Part shown: piece by piece, positions 5,741 to 5,804 of the stretch
Layout of the letters: every line of letters starts with the position of its first letter
Position numbering within the stretch: the first letter of the stretch is position 1
Notes under the pieces: generated by a model
Told to the model about the DNA's origin: nothing
Database searches by the model: none
What the model saw: only the letters and a program-made list of their open reading frames with translations
Made by a program: the position numbers and the translations under genes
From: CBCXVS01 sp965178525
GTDB taxonomy: Bacteria > Tectomicrobia > Entotheonellia > Entotheonellales > Entotheonellaceae
NCBI GenBank assembly: GCA_965178525.1
Contig: CBCXVS010000390.1
Location: forward strand, 1-5,804
Direction: 5' to 3'
DNA: 5,804 nucleotides

Positions 5741-5804
5741 TCCCCTGGCAGAATAGGCGGAGGGTTAAGTAGATCAACAGGTTAGCCCAATTCAAAAGTC
5801 CATT

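Larger units (their letters stand above)
5594..5804. other. AT-rich leader upstream of epsE
   Basis: No convincing gene is present on either strand. The part next to epsE is very AT-rich (12 G+C in 60 bases at 5641-5700). It contains the epsE ribosome binding site AAGGA (5602-5606) and the second copy of the ten-base motif (5731-5740). A TATAAA-like hexamer occurs on the minus strand near 5713-5718 but lacks a good -35 partner. The promoter of the operon probably lies here, but I cannot fix it. Confidence 0.4.

Noticed and set aside
1..5804. CRISPR array, tRNA or rRNA genes
   Set aside because: No regularly spaced repeats, cloverleaf-like inverted repeats or rRNA signatures were seen on either strand.

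Overview
All recognisable genes in this window lie on the minus strand. Read in their own direction (right to left) they are: a lipoprotein polysaccharide-export gene (epsE/wza type), a sulfate adenylyltransferase plus APS kinase pair (sat, cysC), the PEP-CTERM/exosortase-associated sensor kinase prsK, and its partner response regulator prsR. This is part of an exosortase-A (XrtA/PEP-CTERM) exopolysaccharide locus. The Sat/CysC architecture, the PrsK style and a GC content near 55-60% in most coding parts recall Nitrospira-like (Nitrospirota) or other Gram-negative environmental bacteria. That assignment is from recalled family resemblance, not a search.

Layout: 1-71 is DNA unrelated to prsR, of unknown origin, joined abruptly to a truncated prsR (72-698). 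prsK occupies 712-2900, and a 152-bp spacer (2901-3052) follows. cysC is 3053-3625 and sat is 3641-4780, separated by a single in-frame amber codon plus five codons. A 185-bp intergenic region (4781-4965) carries a perfect 16-bp palindrome. epsE is 4966-5593. The last 211 bases are a very AT-rich leader with no gene I can support.

The main result is that every gene here is interrupted relative to its family. epsE is out of frame between its start/signal peptide and the mature protein, and exactly one extra TA unit in a (TA)n tract would restore it. Sat-CysC, normally one fused protein in this type, is split by TAG at an expected Trp in the interdomain linker, with both catalytic domains intact. 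prsK has TAG at an expected Trp, a frameshifting insertion of about 20 bp just before the H-box, and TAG inside the ATPase domain. prsR stops shortly after Walker A, where foreign sequence begins.

In an intact version, PrsK would sense an unknown signal and phosphorylate PrsR, a sigma-54 activator of PEP-CTERM/EPS genes. EpsE would form part of the outer-membrane export channel. Sat-CysC would make PAPS, possibly for sulfating the exported polysaccharide. As it stands, the regulators look dead. sat, cysC and possibly epsE may retain function. The best explanation is a decaying EPS locus. Less likely alternatives are amber readthrough, phase variation at epsE, or sequencing errors.
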